DNA of 34,943 bases from Pseudomonadota bacterium (GCA_030535425.1 JAUNHQ010000032.1:1-34943), one strand, 5' to 3'; numbered from the stretch's first letter, positions 16,982 through 25,951 are shown. Made by a program: numbers and translations. Notes: generated by a model not told the origin, from the sequence alone.

Positions 16982-18229
16982 ATGACCTCACCGACCGACA
17001 CCCTGCGCATCAACGGCCAGCGCCTGTGGGATTCGCTGATGGAGCTGGCCCAGATTGGCGCCACCCCCAAAGGCGGCGTGTGCCGCCTCACCCTGACCGA
17101 TCTGGACAAGCAAGGGCGCGATCTGGTCACCCGCTGGGCGCGCGAAGCGGGCATGAGCGTGACCATCGACAAAATCGGCAACGGCTTCATGCGCCGCCCC
17201 GGGCGCAACAACAGCCTGCCGCCCATCATGACCGGCAGCCACATCGACACCCAGCCCACCGGCGGCAAGTTTGACGGCAACTACGGCGTGCTGGCCGGGC
17301 TGGAAGTGGTGCGCACCCTCAACGACCACGGCATCGAAACCGAAGCGCCCATTGAAGTGGCCTTCTGGACCAACGAAGAAGGCTCGCGCTTCGTGCCCGT
17401 CATGATGGGCTCAGGCGTGTTTGCCAAAGCCTTCACGCTGGAACACGCCTACGCCGCCACCGACACCGAGGGCAAGACCGTCAAGGGCGAGTTGGAGCGC
17501 ATCGGCTACGTGGGCGATGAAGAGCCGGGCGATCACCCCATCGGCGCGTACTTTGAGGCCCACATCGAACAAGGCCCCGTGCTGGAAGACAACGGCAAAA
17601 CCATTGGCGTGGTCAGCGGCGTGCTGGGCATCCGCTGGTACGACTGCACCGTCACCGGCATGGAAGCGCACGCCGGCCCCACCCCCATGGCCCTGCGCAA
17701 AGACGCGCTGCAAGTGGCCACCCGGCTGATGCAGGAAGTGGTGGCCTGCGCCCACCGCCACCCCCCGCACGGGCGCGGCACCGTGGGCATGGTGCAGGTG
17801 CACCCCAACAGCCGCAACGTCATCCCCGGCCAGGTCAAGTTCAGCATCGACCTGCGCAACGCCAGCGATGCCGAATGCGATGCCATGGACGCCGACATCC
17901 GCGCCGTGGCCCAGCGCATCAGCGCAGAAACCGGCCTGCCCATTCAGATCGAGCTGGTCAGCAGCTACCCCGCCCAGCCCTTTCATGCCGAATGCGTGCA
18001 GGCCGTGCAGCGCGCTGCCGAGCAACTGGGCTACAGCCACATGCCCGCCGTGTCTGGCGCTGGGCACGACGCCGTGTACATGGCCCGCCTGGCCCCTTCA
18101 GGCATGGTCTTCATTCCGTGCAAAGACGGCATCAGCCACAACGAAATCGAAGACGCCACCCCCGCCGACATCGAAGCCGGCTGCAACGTGCTGCTGCACG
18201 CCATGCTGGAGCGGGCCAAGGTGGTGTGA
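16982..18229 (+). CDS. Zn-dependent N-carbamoyl-beta-alanine amidohydrolase (M20/HyuC family)
   Basis: 415 residues, last gene of the pyrimidine operon. It should hydrolyse N-carbamoyl-beta-alanine to beta-alanine, CO2 and ammonia. This is the M20 peptidase-like carbamoylase type, not the nitrilase-like beta-ureidopropionase. Metal and catalytic residues: H87 and D98 (GSHIDTQPTGGKFDGN), E132/E133 (NEEGSRF), H194 (HIEQGPVLE) and H362 (GAGHDAVYMA). AGGAG precedes ATG 16982. Allantoate amidohydrolase and L-carbamoylase are close relatives, so substrate is assigned from context. It ends in a tandem heptad repeat and a strong terminator. Confidence 0.9.
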   Translation: MTSPTDTLRINGQRLWDSLMELAQIGATPKGGVCRLTLTDLDKQGRDLVTRWAREAGMSVTIDKIGNGFMRRPGRNNSLPPIMTGSHIDTQPTGGKFDGNYGVLAGLEVVRTLNDHGIETEAPIEVAFWTNEEGSRFVPVMMGSGVFAKAFTLEHAYAATDTEGKTVKGELERIGYVGDEEPGDHPIGAYFEAHIEQGPVLEDNGKTIGVVSGVLGIRWYDCTVTGMEAHAGPTPMALRKDALQVATRLMQEVVACAHRHPPHGRGTVGMVQVHPNSRNVIPGQVKFSIDLRNASDAECDAMDADIRAVAQRISAETGLPIQIELVSSYPAQPFHAECVQAVQRAAEQLGYSHMPAVSGAGHDAVYMARLAPSGMVFIPCKDGISHNEIEDATPADIEAGCNVLLHAMLERAKVV

Positions 18230-18245
18230 GTCCAGGCGGTGCAAG

Positions 18246-18273
18246 CCAATAACCAATAGCCAGTAGCCAATAG
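18246..18273 (+). repeat. Four tandem 7-bp repeats (CCAATAG)
   Basis: CCAATAA, CCAATAG, CCAGTAG, CCAATAG in direct succession, 16 bp after the amidohydrolase stop codon and just before the terminator. Not coding. Confidence 0.85.
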
Positions 18274-18278
18274 GCTTG

Positions 18279-18305
18279 AAAAACGGGGCGCTTGGCCCCG
18301 TTTTT
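18279..18305. terminator. Bidirectional intrinsic terminator of the pyrimidine operon
   Basis: AAAAACGGGGC (18279-18289), loop GCTTG, GCCCCGTTTTT (18295-18305), perfect 11-bp arms with A and T runs on the two sides. It ends the plus-strand operon. On the minus strand it ends dadA, whose TAA stop (18305-18307) overlaps its T-run. Confidence 0.92.
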
Positions 18306-19621
18306 TATGTGGCTGAAAGAGGCCGTTCGCGCGCGTTTGATAAGCCTTTATAGCTATCTTTATAGTAGCGATCAAGCCCCAGCCCCTCGGTGCGGATATC
18401 GGGCTGGCGGCCCAAGGCGAGGTCGGCCACCAGCTTGCCCGAGCCGGCGGCCATGGTCCAGCCCAGGGTGCCGTGGCCGGTGTTGATGAGCAGGTTGTCC
18501 CAGCCCGGCGCGCGGCCCAGCACGGGGGTGCCGTCCGGCGTCATGGGGCGCAGGCCGGTCCAGAAGCTGGCGGCGGGCAAATCGGCCGCGCCGGCAAACA
18601 GCCCTTGCGTGACCATCTCCAGCGTGTCGCGGCGGCGCGGGTTCAGGTGCAGATCAAAGCCGGCCAGCTCGGCCATGCCGCCTACGCGGATGCGGCTGCC
18701 CAGCCGGGTGACGGCGACTTTGTAGGTTTCGTCCATCACCGTGGACACGGGCGCGCGGGCTTCGTCCACGATGGGGGCGGTGAGCGAATAGCCCTTGACG
18801 GGATACACGGGCAGCGACAGCCCCAGGGGGGCAAGCAGGGCGCGCGAGTAGCTGCCCAGGGCCAGCACGCAGGCATCAGTGTGCAGGGTTTCGCGCGCAG
18901 CGCCGGCCAGGCGCACGCCGCTGATGCGGCTGCCCTGGCACAGCAGCTCGGCCACCTGCACGCCCAGGCGCAGGCGCACGCCCAGGGCCTGGGCACGCTC
19001 GGCCAAGGCGGTGGTAAAGCGCTGGCAGTCGCCGGTTTCGTCGCCCGGCAGGTGCAGGCCGCCGACCAGGCCACGGGTGTGGGCCAAGGCGGGTTCCAGC
19101 TCGGGCAGCTCGGCCGCGCGCAGCAGGCGGTAGGGCACGCCGCAGGCTTGCAGCACGGCCACGTCGCGCTGGGCGGCGGCCAGCTGGGCCGGGGTGCGAA
19201 ACACTTGCAGGGTGCCCAGGCTGCGCTGGTCGTAGTCGATGCCCGTGTCCGCCCGCAGCTGGCGCAGGCAGTCGCGGCTGTATTCGGCCACGCGGGTCAT
19301 GCGCTCTTTGTTGATGGCGTAGCGGGCGTTGGTGCACTGGCGCAGCATGGCGGCCAGCCAGCGCAGCTGAAAGGCGCTGCCGTCGGGCCGCAAGGCCAGC
19401 GGCGCGTGGCGCTGAAACAGCCATTTGAGGGCTTTGAGCGGAATGCCGGGCGCGGCCCAGGGGGTGGAGTAGCCGGGCGAGACCTGGCCCGCATTGGCAA
19501 AGCTGGTTTCCAGCGCCACGCCGTCCTGGCGCTCCAGCAGGGTGACGTCGGCCCCGGCGCGTGCCAGGTAATACGCGGTGCTCACGCCAATGACACCGCC
19601 GCCCAAAACCAGCACTTTCAT
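18305..19621 (-). CDS. dadA: D-amino acid dehydrogenase, small-subunit type
   Basis: 438 residues. A FAD flavoprotein that oxidises D-alanine and other D-amino acids to 2-oxo acids and passes electrons to the membrane quinone pool. The N-terminus is the FAD Rossmann motif [18 protein letters not shown] followed by [19 protein letters not shown], and the C-terminal part has [15 protein letters not shown] and [11 protein letters not shown]; these are DadA signatures. AAGGAG precedes the ATG. The last ~21 residues (from RYYKDSYKG on) are encoded by an AT-rich dispersed repeat and look unlike the family, and the stop codon lies in the adjoining terminator. It is divergent from an Lrp-type regulator. 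Confidence 0.93.
   Translation of the reverse strand: MKVLVLGGGVIGVSTAYYLARAGADVTLLERQDGVALETSFANAGQVSPGYSTPWAAPGIPLKALKWLFQRHAPLALRPDGSAFQLRWLAAMLRQCTNARYAINKERMTRVAEYSRDCLRQLRADTGIDYDQRSLGTLQVFRTPAQLAAAQRDVAVLQACGVPYRLLRAAELPELEPALAHTRGLVGGLHLPGDETGDCQRFTTALAERAQALGVRLRLGVQVAELLCQGSRISGVRLAGAARETLHTDACVLALGSYSRALLAPLGLSLPVYPVKGYSLTAPIVDEARAPVSTVMDETYKVAVTRLGSRIRVGGMAELAGFDLHLNPRRRDTLEMVTQGLFAGAADLPAASFWTGLRPMTPDGTPVLGRAPGWDNLLINTGHGTLGWTMAAGSGKLVADLALGRQPDIRTEGLGLDRYYKDSYKGLSNARERPLSAT
18313..18372 (-). repeat. AT-rich dispersed repeat, copy E, inside the dadA 3' end
   Basis: On the minus strand it reads GCTACTATAAAGATAGC, TATAAAGGCTTAT, CGCGCGCGAACGGCC, TCTTT, matching the other copies in order and spacing. 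It supplies the last dadA codons. Confidence 0.6.
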
Positions 19622-19742
19622 GACCCGCTCCTTGGCCTTGCCCCGTGAATGAATGTGTGGCCTTGACTGTAGGGGCGAAGGCGGCGCAGGTTTTGCTGAA
19701 ATGCATGGTTTTGGGCATCATGCGCAGCAAAAATCACTGTAA
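19622..19742. promoter_or_regulatory. Divergent dadA / lrp-type control region
   Basis: 121 bp. TTTTGCTG (19691-19698) and CAGCAAAA (19725-19732) form 8-bp inverted arms with centres 34 bp apart, near three helical turns. GCATCATGC (19715-19723) lies between them. This spacing would suit a multimeric Lrp/AsnC-type regulator wrapping DNA. The dadA ribosome site AAGGAG lies at the left end. Promoter hexamers are not convincing. Confidence 0.4.
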
Positions 19743-20237
19743 ATGAAAAAATTGGCGGTGAAAATGACTGAGCTTGACCGGACGGACAGGAAGATACTGG
19801 ATGAGTTGCAGCGCGACGGGCGGCTGACGATGACGGAGCTGGCCGCGCGCATCGGGCTGTCCACCTCGCCCTGCGCCGAGCGGGTGCGGCGGCTGGAGCG
19901 GGCGGGGGTGATTCTGGGCTACCACGCGCGGGTGAACCCCGAGGCGCTGGGGCGGCCGCTGCTGGTGTTTGTGGAGCTGACGCTATCGTCCAAATCGGCC
20001 GACGTGTTCGAGAAGATGCGCTGCGAGCTGCTGGCCGAGCCGCGCGTGCTGGAGTGCCACCTGGTGTCGGGGCCGTTTGACTACCTGGTCAAGGCGCGCC
20101 TGTCGGCCATGCGCGAATACCGCGACTTGCTGGGGCAGATTCTGCGCAAGGTGCCGGTGCCCGCGCAAAGCAACAGCTACGTGGTGATGGAGGAGATCAA
20201 GGAGGGGCTGGCGCTGCCCATTGGCCATGTCCCCTGA
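19743..20237 (+). CDS. Lrp/AsnC-family transcriptional regulator
   Basis: 164 residues. The N-terminal helix-turn-helix (LDRTDRKILDELQRDGR, then MTELAARIGLSTSPCAERVRRLE) is followed by the RAM ligand domain (VFVELTLSSKSADVFEKM, SGPFDYLVKARL). ATG 19743 is used; ATG 19764 (MTELDRTD) has a better GGCGGTG site and gives 157 residues. It is divergent from dadA, as regulators of D-alanine catabolism often are, so L- or D-alanine sensing is the natural inference. The final residues are ordinary for the family. Confidence 0.92.
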   Translation: MKKLAVKMTELDRTDRKILDELQRDGRLTMTELAARIGLSTSPCAERVRRLERAGVILGYHARVNPEALGRPLLVFVELTLSSKSADVFEKMRCELLAEPRVLECHLVSGPFDYLVKARLSAMREYRDLLGQILRKVPVPAQSNSYVVMEEIKEGLALPIGHVP

Positions 20238-20263
20238 GGGTGACCCATCAGGGGGGGATGAAA

Positions 20264-20316
20264 AAGGAAGTTTCCGCTTTATTGACGGGGGTTTTTAGCT
20301 ATATAAAATATAGCAA
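20264..20316 (-). repeat. AT-rich dispersed repeat, copy D
   Basis: On the minus strand: GCTATATTTTATATAGC, TAAAAACCCCCG, then GCGGAAACTTCC and TTTTT. It sits between two convergent genes, just past the stop of each. Confidence 0.6.
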
Positions 20317-20340
20317 ACAAATCTATCGGGCAATGCGCGG

Positions 20341-20670
20341 TCAGCTTTTCTTGCGCAGTTGGGCGTCTGGCAGCAGGCCGCGAAACAGCGGGGCCAGGTC
20401 GGCCACGCGGCGGGAGGCCTCGCGCTGGCCAAAGCGCTCGGACACGGCCTGGTAAACCTCGCTGCGCAACATCCACAGCTGCAGTGCCGTGGTGGCGCCT
20501 TCCATTTGCACGCGTACGCGACGCACGGTTTTGGTGTCGCAGTCGAGCATGTGCTCCAGCATGGCCGAGCGGATGCGCGTCAGATCGCTTGCAGAGGCCT
20601 CGCGGATGCCTGCCATTTTCCGGCGCAAAGCATGCACGGCCTTGGACAGGGGTTTGAGGGCTTGAATCAT
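20341..20670 (-). CDS. Small hypothetical protein, predicted helical
   Basis: 109 residues from ATG 20670 (MIQALKPLSKAVHALRRKM...), rich in Arg, Ala and Leu, with no signal peptide, membrane segment or recognised motif. Lengths of heptad-like spacing (LTRIRSAMLEHMLDCDTKTV) suggest helices. The frame is open upstream to 20796, and ATG 20718 is another start, but neither has a good ribosome site. It ends RKKS. It is transcribed toward lrp, with repeat copy D between them. I do not recognise the family; codon use agrees with a real gene. Confidence 0.6.
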   Translation of the reverse strand: MIQALKPLSKAVHALRRKMAGIREASASDLTRIRSAMLEHMLDCDTKTVRRVRVQMEGATTALQLWMLRSEVYQAVSERFGQREASRRVADLAPLFRGLLPDAQLRKKS

Positions 20671-20930
20671 GGAGCAGGGCGGATAAGGCTGGGGTGCAAA
20701 CAAGGAAAGGCATGCCATGCCCTGTGGCGCCTGGTGCATGCGCCTGGGGTTGCCGCTTGTGCCGTGCGCACTTTGGCGGCGAGGATGGCAAGCCATGACT
20801 CATCCGTTAAGTGTAACGATTGATTTCGGTTGTGTCAGCGCCTTGGTTGCGCATGCGCGTCATTTCTTCTGCGGCGCTGGTGCAGGCACGTGAAGAAAAC
20901 CGCGCACGCCCAAGCGTGTTCAAAGCGCGC
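20671..20930. other. Intergenic stretch without a supported gene
   Basis: 260 bp between the hypothetical gene and the trmL stop, both minus strand. A lower-GC patch at about 20796-20830 could hold the hypothetical gene's promoter. I find no repeat copy, RNA gene or clear hairpin here. Confidence 0.5.
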
Positions 20931-21401
20931 TCAAAGACTGCCGCCAAAGCCGTTTTGCCGCCAGGCCTCGAACACGGTCACGGCCACGGCGTTGGACAGG
21001 TTCAGGCTGCGCTGGCCCGCGCGCATGGGCAGGCGCAGCTGCTGTGCGGGGGCGATGGCAGCGCGCACCGCATCGGGCAGGCCGCGCGTTTCGGCGCCAA
21101 ACACCAGCCAGTCCCCAGGTTGAAAAGCCACCTCATGCACCCGGCGCGTGGCACGTGTGGTCAGCGCAAACAGGCGCGTGGCATGGGGTGTGCACGCGGC
21201 CACGAATGCGGCCCAGCCTGCGTGGCGGCGGACGGTGGCGTATTCGTGGTAATCCAGCCCGGCACGGCGCATGTGCTTGTCGTCCATGGAAAAGCCCAGC
21301 GGTTCGATCAGGTGCAGCGTGCAGCCGGTGTTGGCTGCCAGGCGGATCACGTTGCCGGTGTTGGGGGGGATTTCGGGCTCGACAAGGACGATGTGGAACA
21401 T
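20931..21401 (-). CDS. trmL: tRNA (cytidine(34)-2'-O)-methyltransferase
   Basis: 156 residues, the usual TrmL length. A SPOUT-fold SAM enzyme that methylates the ribose of the wobble base in leucine tRNAs. [17 protein letters not shown] at the start, FGAETRGLP (motif 2) and [19 protein letters not shown] (motif 3, forming the trefoil-knot SAM site) are diagnostic. The gene starts inside the 3' end of comF, overlapping it by 55 bp in another frame, so the two are surely co-transcribed and probably translationally coupled. Confidence 0.95.
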   Translation of the reverse strand: MFHIVLVEPEIPPNTGNVIRLAANTGCTLHLIEPLGFSMDDKHMRRAGLDYHEYATVRRHAGWAAFVAACTPHATRLFALTTRATRRVHEVAFQPGDWLVFGAETRGLPDAVRAAIAPAQQLRLPMRAGQRSLNLSNAVAVTVFEAWRQNGFGGSL

Positions 21402-22117
21402 GGGAGCGATTGTGACGGCGCAGGCATGCCAGCGGGCTCAGCCCGTGCCAGAACGATGCCTGTCACCTGGGCGGCCCCAGCGGCCAGCAAGGGCAGGGCA
21501 GCGGCATGCAGCGTGGCGCCGGTGGTCATCACGTCATCTATCAGCACCACGCGGCGATGGTGCAGCAGGGCAGCGGCCGACGGGGCAAGGGCAAAGGCGT
21601 CGCGCACATTTTTCAGGCGCTGCGCACGCGGCAGATCGTGCTGGGGCAGGGTGTGGCGCGTGCGTTGCAGCACGCCTATGCGCAGCTTGCCAGGGGCCAG
21701 TGCCCGCGCCAGCCATTGCGCGGGGTTGTAGCCGCGCTCGGCCAGGCGCTGTGCAGACAGGGGCACGGGCAGCACGAGATCGGTGCTGGCCACGGCGTGA
21801 GCCACACCAGGCGCGGCGGCCAGCAACTGGCCCAGCGGCGCGGCCAGCCCAGGTGTTTGCGTGAATTTCCATTGCGCAATGAGTGATGTCCAGGGCCATG
21901 CATAGGACACAGCGGCCAGGCAGGCGTGCAGCGGCGGCGGTTGGCGCAGGCAGGCGCCGCAGCGCGTCACGCCTTCGGGCACAGGCAAGGCACAGGTCTG
22001 GCAGCGAGGCACGGCAGCGGCAAACCGCTGCACACAGGCGGCGCACAGCGCGCTGGCAGGCCATGCCTGACACACCAGGCACTGGCCAGGCAGGGCAGAA
22101 AGCAGGCGGGTGAACAT
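21347..22117 (-). CDS. comF: ComF-family phosphoribosyltransferase-like protein
   Basis: 256 residues. N-terminal zinc-ribbon cysteines C13/C16 and C25/C28 (CLVC, CAAC) and a second set (CQTC, CGAC) are followed by a type I phosphoribosyltransferase fold with the PRPP loop [16 protein letters not shown]. ComF proteins take part in DNA uptake during natural transformation; the biochemical role is not settled. The family normally ends near VTGIVLARA. Here about 30 further residues ([13 protein letters not shown]...PTPAT) are read through the trmL start region in a different frame. Divergent from the methyltransferase gene. Confidence 0.93.
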   Translation of the reverse strand: MFTRLLSALPGQCLVCQAWPASALCAACVQRFAAAVPRCQTCALPVPEGVTRCGACLRQPPPLHACLAAVSYAWPWTSLIAQWKFTQTPGLAAPLGQLLAAAPGVAHAVASTDLVLPVPLSAQRLAERGYNPAQWLARALAPGKLRIGVLQRTRHTLPQHDLPRAQRLKNVRDAFALAPSAAALLHHRRVVLIDDVMTTGATLHAAALPLLAAGAAQVTGIVLARAEPAGMPAPSQSLPCSTSSLSSPKSPPTPAT

Positions 22118-22195
22118 TGGCGCAGCGGGGCAGGTGGCGGGTCAATATACTGCGCGCCACCGCGTTGCCAGCCCATTGCCGCCTTGTCCACTACC

Positions 22196-23107
22196 GTGTC
22201 ATCTGCTGCCATCGACCTCGCTGCTGCGCGCCGCTGGCTGGCGCGCACGCCTGCCCAAGCGCCCTGGCTGCACGAGGAGGTGGCGCGGCGCATGGCTGAG
22301 CGCCTGGACATCATCCGCTTGCCCGTGCGTCAATGGGCACATTGGGCCCCCGCCCACAGTGGCCTGCAAGGGCAAGCACGGGTGGCGGCGCATTACCCCC
22401 ATGCCAAGTGCCTGGCCGTTTGCGCGCAGGCCGGGCCCATGCCGCAAGCGCCCGCTGAGCCCGCAGGCTGGGCACAGCGGTGGGCGCGCCTGCTGCCCGG
22501 TGGGCGCCAGCCGGCCATGGCGGCAGCACCGCCCGCAGGCGCGGTGCAGCTGGTGTGGGCCAACATGCTGGCGCACCATGTGCCGCAGCCAGCGGATTTG
22601 CTGGCGGCGTGGCACCGCGCGCTGGCGGTGGATGGTTTTGTCATGTTCTCCTGCCTGGGGCCGGACACGCTCAAGGAACTGCGTGCCCTGTATGCCCGCC
22701 TGGGCTGGCCGCCGCCTGCGCACGCGCTGACCGACATGCACGACTGGGGCGACTGGCTGGTGGCGGCTGGTTTTGCCGAGCCGGTGATGGACATGGAGAC
22801 CCTCGTGCTGACCTTCGAAACGCCAGAGCGCCTGCTGGCCGAGCTGCGCGAGCTGGGGCGCAACCTGCATCCGCTGCGCTTTGCCGGCCTGCGCACACCT
22901 GCCTGGCGCCGGCGTTTGCTGGCGGCAATGAACGAGAGCATGCGCGAGCCGCCAGGCACGGGGCCGCTGCGGCTGAGCTTCGAGATCATCTACGGCCATG
23001 CGCTCAAGCCGGCACCGCGCCATGCCGTGACAGGCGAAACCGCGATTTCTCTGGCCGACATGCGCACTTCATTGAAAAAAGGCATTAGGAATTTCCCGCC
23101 TGTTTGA
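22196..23107 (+). CDS. BioC/NDUFAF5-like methyltransferase homologue with degenerate SAM motif
   Basis: 303 residues from GTG 22196; TTG 22184 is an alternative and no ATG fits, so the start is uncertain. The second half clearly resembles BioC-type malonyl-ACP methyltransferases: VQLVWANMLAHHVPQPADLL, VMFSCLGPDTLKELRALY, DMHDWGDWLVAAGFAEPVMD. The glycine-rich SAM-binding motif I (DLGCGTG in BioC), expected around residues 50-70, is not recognisable; the region reads WAPAHSGLQGQARVAAHYP instead. Catalysis is therefore doubtful. Divergent from comF, 86 bp before coxB. Confidence 0.75.
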   Translation: MSSAAIDLAAARRWLARTPAQAPWLHEEVARRMAERLDIIRLPVRQWAHWAPAHSGLQGQARVAAHYPHAKCLAVCAQAGPMPQAPAEPAGWAQRWARLLPGGRQPAMAAAPPAGAVQLVWANMLAHHVPQPADLLAAWHRALAVDGFVMFSCLGPDTLKELRALYARLGWPPPAHALTDMHDWGDWLVAAGFAEPVMDMETLVLTFETPERLLAELRELGRNLHPLRFAGLRTPAWRRRLLAAMNESMREPPGTGPLRLSFEIIYGHALKPAPRHAVTGETAISLADMRTSLKKGIRNFPPV

Positions 23108-23193
23108 GGTGTATCAAACATCCGCGTTGCTGGTTAAACTGCCATGAACTCGTTGGCCGCAAAGCTTGGCGTGCGGCAGTCGTGGTGGAGGCA

Positions 23194-24078
23194 ATGGGAA
23201 ACGTGGATAAGACGAAGAACATCGCATCGACATCGTGGACGACCTGGGCGCGGCATGCGCTGTGTTGGCTGGGCGCGTCAGCAGCCACCGCGGCGGCGCA
23301 GGTGAACGACTTGCCGGGCGGGCCAGCGGTGCGCCAGCTCAACCTGCACCCACCCGTCACCAAGATCGCCGAGGCGCAGCACTGGCTGCACTGGATGATG
23401 CTCATCATCTGCACGCTCATCTTCATCGGCGTGTTCTCGGTGATGTTCTATTCCATCTGGAAGCACCGCAAGTCCCAAGGAGCCAAGCCGGCGGCTTTCC
23501 ATGAATCCGTGGGGGTGGAAGTGGCCTGGACTGTGGTGCCTTTCATCATCGTCATCCTCATGGCCCTGCCCGCCACCAAAGTGGTGGTGGCGCAAAAAGA
23601 CACCACCAACGCCGACCTGACCATCAAAGTCACGGGCTACCAATGGAAATGGGGCTACGACTACCTGCAAGGCGAAGGCGCAGGCATTGGCTTTTTGTCC
23701 ACGCTGGACGCCTCGCAGCGCGCGCTGTCGGATGCGGGCACCCCTGAAGGCGACGACTACCTGCTGCGCGTGGACAACCCCCTGGTGGTGCCCGTGGGCA
23801 AGAAGATCCGCATCATCACCACGGCCAATGACGTCATTCACGCCTGGATGGTGCCGGCCTTTGGCGTCAAGCAAGACGCCATTCCCGGCTTTGTGCGCGA
23901 CACCTGGTTTCTCGCCGAGAAAACCGGCGACTTCTATGGCCAGTGCGCCGAGCTGTGCGGCAAGGAGCACGCCTACATGCCCATTCACGTGAAGGTGCTG
24001 CCGCCCAACGAATACAGTGCCTGGGTCAAGCAAACCCAAGAGCGCATGGCTGCGGCGGCCGCTGGCAAGCCGGGCTGA
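23194..24078 (+). CDS. coxB: Cytochrome c oxidase subunit II
   Basis: 294 residues. The CuA subunit that accepts electrons from cytochrome c. A cleavable-looking leader (to about residue 35, AATAAAQ), two membrane helices (~65-87 and ~108-127), then the cupredoxin domain. CuA ligands are H216, C251, E253 (carbonyl), C255, H259 and M262 (CAELCGKEHAYM). It ends soon after this domain, so there is no fused cytochrome c. ATG 23194 has GGAGG close upstream; the frame is open further up but the extra residues are unlike the family. First gene of the cox locus. Confidence 0.95.
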   Translation: MGNVDKTKNIASTSWTTWARHALCWLGASAATAAAQVNDLPGGPAVRQLNLHPPVTKIAEAQHWLHWMMLIICTLIFIGVFSVMFYSIWKHRKSQGAKPAAFHESVGVEVAWTVVPFIIVILMALPATKVVVAQKDTTNADLTIKVTGYQWKWGYDYLQGEGAGIGFLSTLDASQRALSDAGTPEGDDYLLRVDNPLVVPVGKKIRIITTANDVIHAWMVPAFGVKQDAIPGFVRDTWFLAEKTGDFYGQCAELCGKEHAYMPIHVKVLPPNEYSAWVKQTQERMAAAAAGKPG

Positions 24079-24136
24079 AAAGCCGCACGCGGATAGTTGC
24101 TGTTGTCTTTGAAAAACCGACTCCAGAAGGCCCCGT

Positions 24137-25768
24137 ATGAGCGCCGTTTTGCCCCACCCCCACGCTGCTGACCCGCACGCCCACGGCGAGCACCACCACG
24201 CCGTGCCCACCGGCTGGCGCCGCTGGGTATTTGCCACCAACCACAAGGACATCGGCACGCTGTACCTGCTGTTTTCCTTTGCCATGCTCATGGTCGGCGG
24301 GGTGCTGGCGCTGCTGATTCGCGCTGAGCTGTTTCAGCCCGGTCTGCAAGTGGTCAACCCCGAACTGTTCAACCAGCTCACCACCATGCACGGGCTGATC
24401 ATGGTGTTTGGCGCCATCATGCCGGCCTTTGTGGGCTTTGCGAACTGGATGCTGCCGCTGCAAATCGGCGCCAGCGATATGGCGTTCGCGCGCATGAACA
24501 ACTTCAGCTTCTGGCTGCTGATTCCCTCCGGCATCATGCTGGTGGGCTCGTTTCTCATGCCTGGCGGCGCCCCCGCAGCGGGCTGGACGCTGTACGCACC
24601 GCTGACGCTACAAATGGGCCCCAGCATGGACATGGCCATCTTTGCCATGCACATCATGGGCGCCAGCTCCATCATGGGCGCCATCAACTTCATCACCACC
24701 ATCCTGAACATGCGCGCGCCGGGCATGACGCTGATGAAAATGCCCATGTTCTGCTGGACCTGGCTCATCACCGCCTATTTGCTGATCGCCGTCATGCCCG
24801 TGCTGGCCGGCGCCATCACCATGACGCTGACCGACCGACACTTTGGCACCAGCTTCTTCAACCCTGCGGGCGGGGGCGACCCCATCATGTACCAGCACAT
24901 CTTCTGGTTCTTTGGCCACCCCGAGGTCTACATCATGATCTTGCCGGCCTTCGGCATCATCAGCCAGGTGGTGCCGGCCTTTGCGCGCAAGAAGCTGTTT
25001 GGCTACGCCTCCATGGTGTATGCGGTGGCGGCCATTGCCATTCTCAGCTTCATCGTCTGGGCGCACCACATGTTCACCACCGGCATGCCGGTGACCGGGC
25101 AGCTGTTTTTCATGTACGCCACCATGCTGATTGCCGTGCCCACGGCGGTGAAGATCTTCAACTGGATCGCCACCATGTGGCGCGGCTCCATGACGTTTGA
25201 AACGCCCATGCTGTTTGCTGTGGGCTTCATCTTCGTGTTCACCATTGGCGGCTTCACCGGCCTGATGCCTGCCGTGGCGCCCATCGACACGCAGCTGCAA
25301 GACACCTACTACATCGTGGCCCACTTCCATTACGTGTTGGTGGCCGGTTCGCTGTTTGCGCTGTTTGCGGGCTTTTATTACTGGGCGCCCAAGTGGTGCG
25401 GCGTGATGTACAGCGAGCGGCGCGGGCAGATCCACTTTTGGTGGTCCATCATCTCCTTCAACGTCACGTTCTTTCCCATGCATTTTCTGGGGCTGGCAGG
25501 CATGCCGCGCCGCTATGCCGACTACCCCATGCAGTTTGCCGACTTCAACATGGTGTCTTCCATCGGCGCGTTCTTCTTTGGCTTTGCGCAGGTGTATTTC
25601 TTCCTCTTCATCGTGCTGCCCGCCATGCGCGGCCAGGGCGAAAAGGCGCCGCAAAAACCCTGGGAAGGGGCCGAGGGGCTGGAATGGGAAGTGCCTTCGC
25701 CCGCGCCGTTTCACACCTTTGAAACCCCGCCCAAGCTCGACGCCACGGCCACGCGGGTGGTGGGCTGA
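24137..25768 (+). CDS. ctaD: Cytochrome c oxidase subunit I (aa3 type)
   Basis: 543 residues with 12 membrane helices. The proton-pumping heme-copper core. Heme a ligands H85 and H398; CuB ligands H261, H310, H311; heme a3 ligand H396; Y265 in HPEVY is the CuB-linked tyrosine, E263 in the same motif; K339 (VKIFNW) matches the K channel. This is a type A1 oxidase. The cytosolic N-terminus is histidine-rich (seven His in residues 7-21). Follows coxB by 58 bp. Confidence 0.97.
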   Translation: MSAVLPHPHAADPHAHGEHHHAVPTGWRRWVFATNHKDIGTLYLLFSFAMLMVGGVLALLIRAELFQPGLQVVNPELFNQLTTMHGLIMVFGAIMPAFVGFANWMLPLQIGASDMAFARMNNFSFWLLIPSGIMLVGSFLMPGGAPAAGWTLYAPLTLQMGPSMDMAIFAMHIMGASSIMGAINFITTILNMRAPGMTLMKMPMFCWTWLITAYLLIAVMPVLAGAITMTLTDRHFGTSFFNPAGGGDPIMYQHIFWFFGHPEVYIMILPAFGIISQVVPAFARKKLFGYASMVYAVAAIAILSFIVWAHHMFTTGMPVTGQLFFMYATMLIAVPTAVKIFNWIATMWRGSMTFETPMLFAVGFIFVFTIGGFTGLMPAVAPIDTQLQDTYYIVAHFHYVLVAGSLFALFAGFYYWAPKWCGVMYSERRGQIHFWWSIISFNVTFFPMHFLGLAGMPRRYADYPMQFADFNMVSSIGAFFFGFAQVYFFLFIVLPAMRGQGEKAPQKPWEGAEGLEWEVPSPAPFHTFETPPKLDATATRVVG

Positions 25769-25798
25769 GCACGGCAGCACCAAGGAAAGCACCACCAC

Positions 25799-25912
25799 AT
25801 GATCACTGACGAGCAACGCAAGCGCAACGTGCGGCTGGGGCTGATCCTGGCCACCGTGGCGGCCATGTTTCTGGCGGGCTTTGTCGTGCGCCTGATGGTG
25901 CTGGGCGGCTGA
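25799..25912 (+). CDS. Cytochrome oxidase small assembly protein, 37 aa
   Basis: A very short ORF: MITDEQRKRNVRLGL, then one hydrophobic helix ending in RLMVLGG. AAGGA lies ~11 nt before the ATG. Burkholderiales cox loci often carry such a single-helix protein between ctaD and ctaG, annotated as a small assembly protein; its precise role is unknown to me. Position and composition support it as a real gene. Confidence 0.8.
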   Translation: MITDEQRKRNVRLGLILATVAAMFLAGFVVRLMVLGG

Positions 25913-25951
25913 TGGGGCAGGCGGGCGCACAGGTGACCAGCGGGGAAGACC

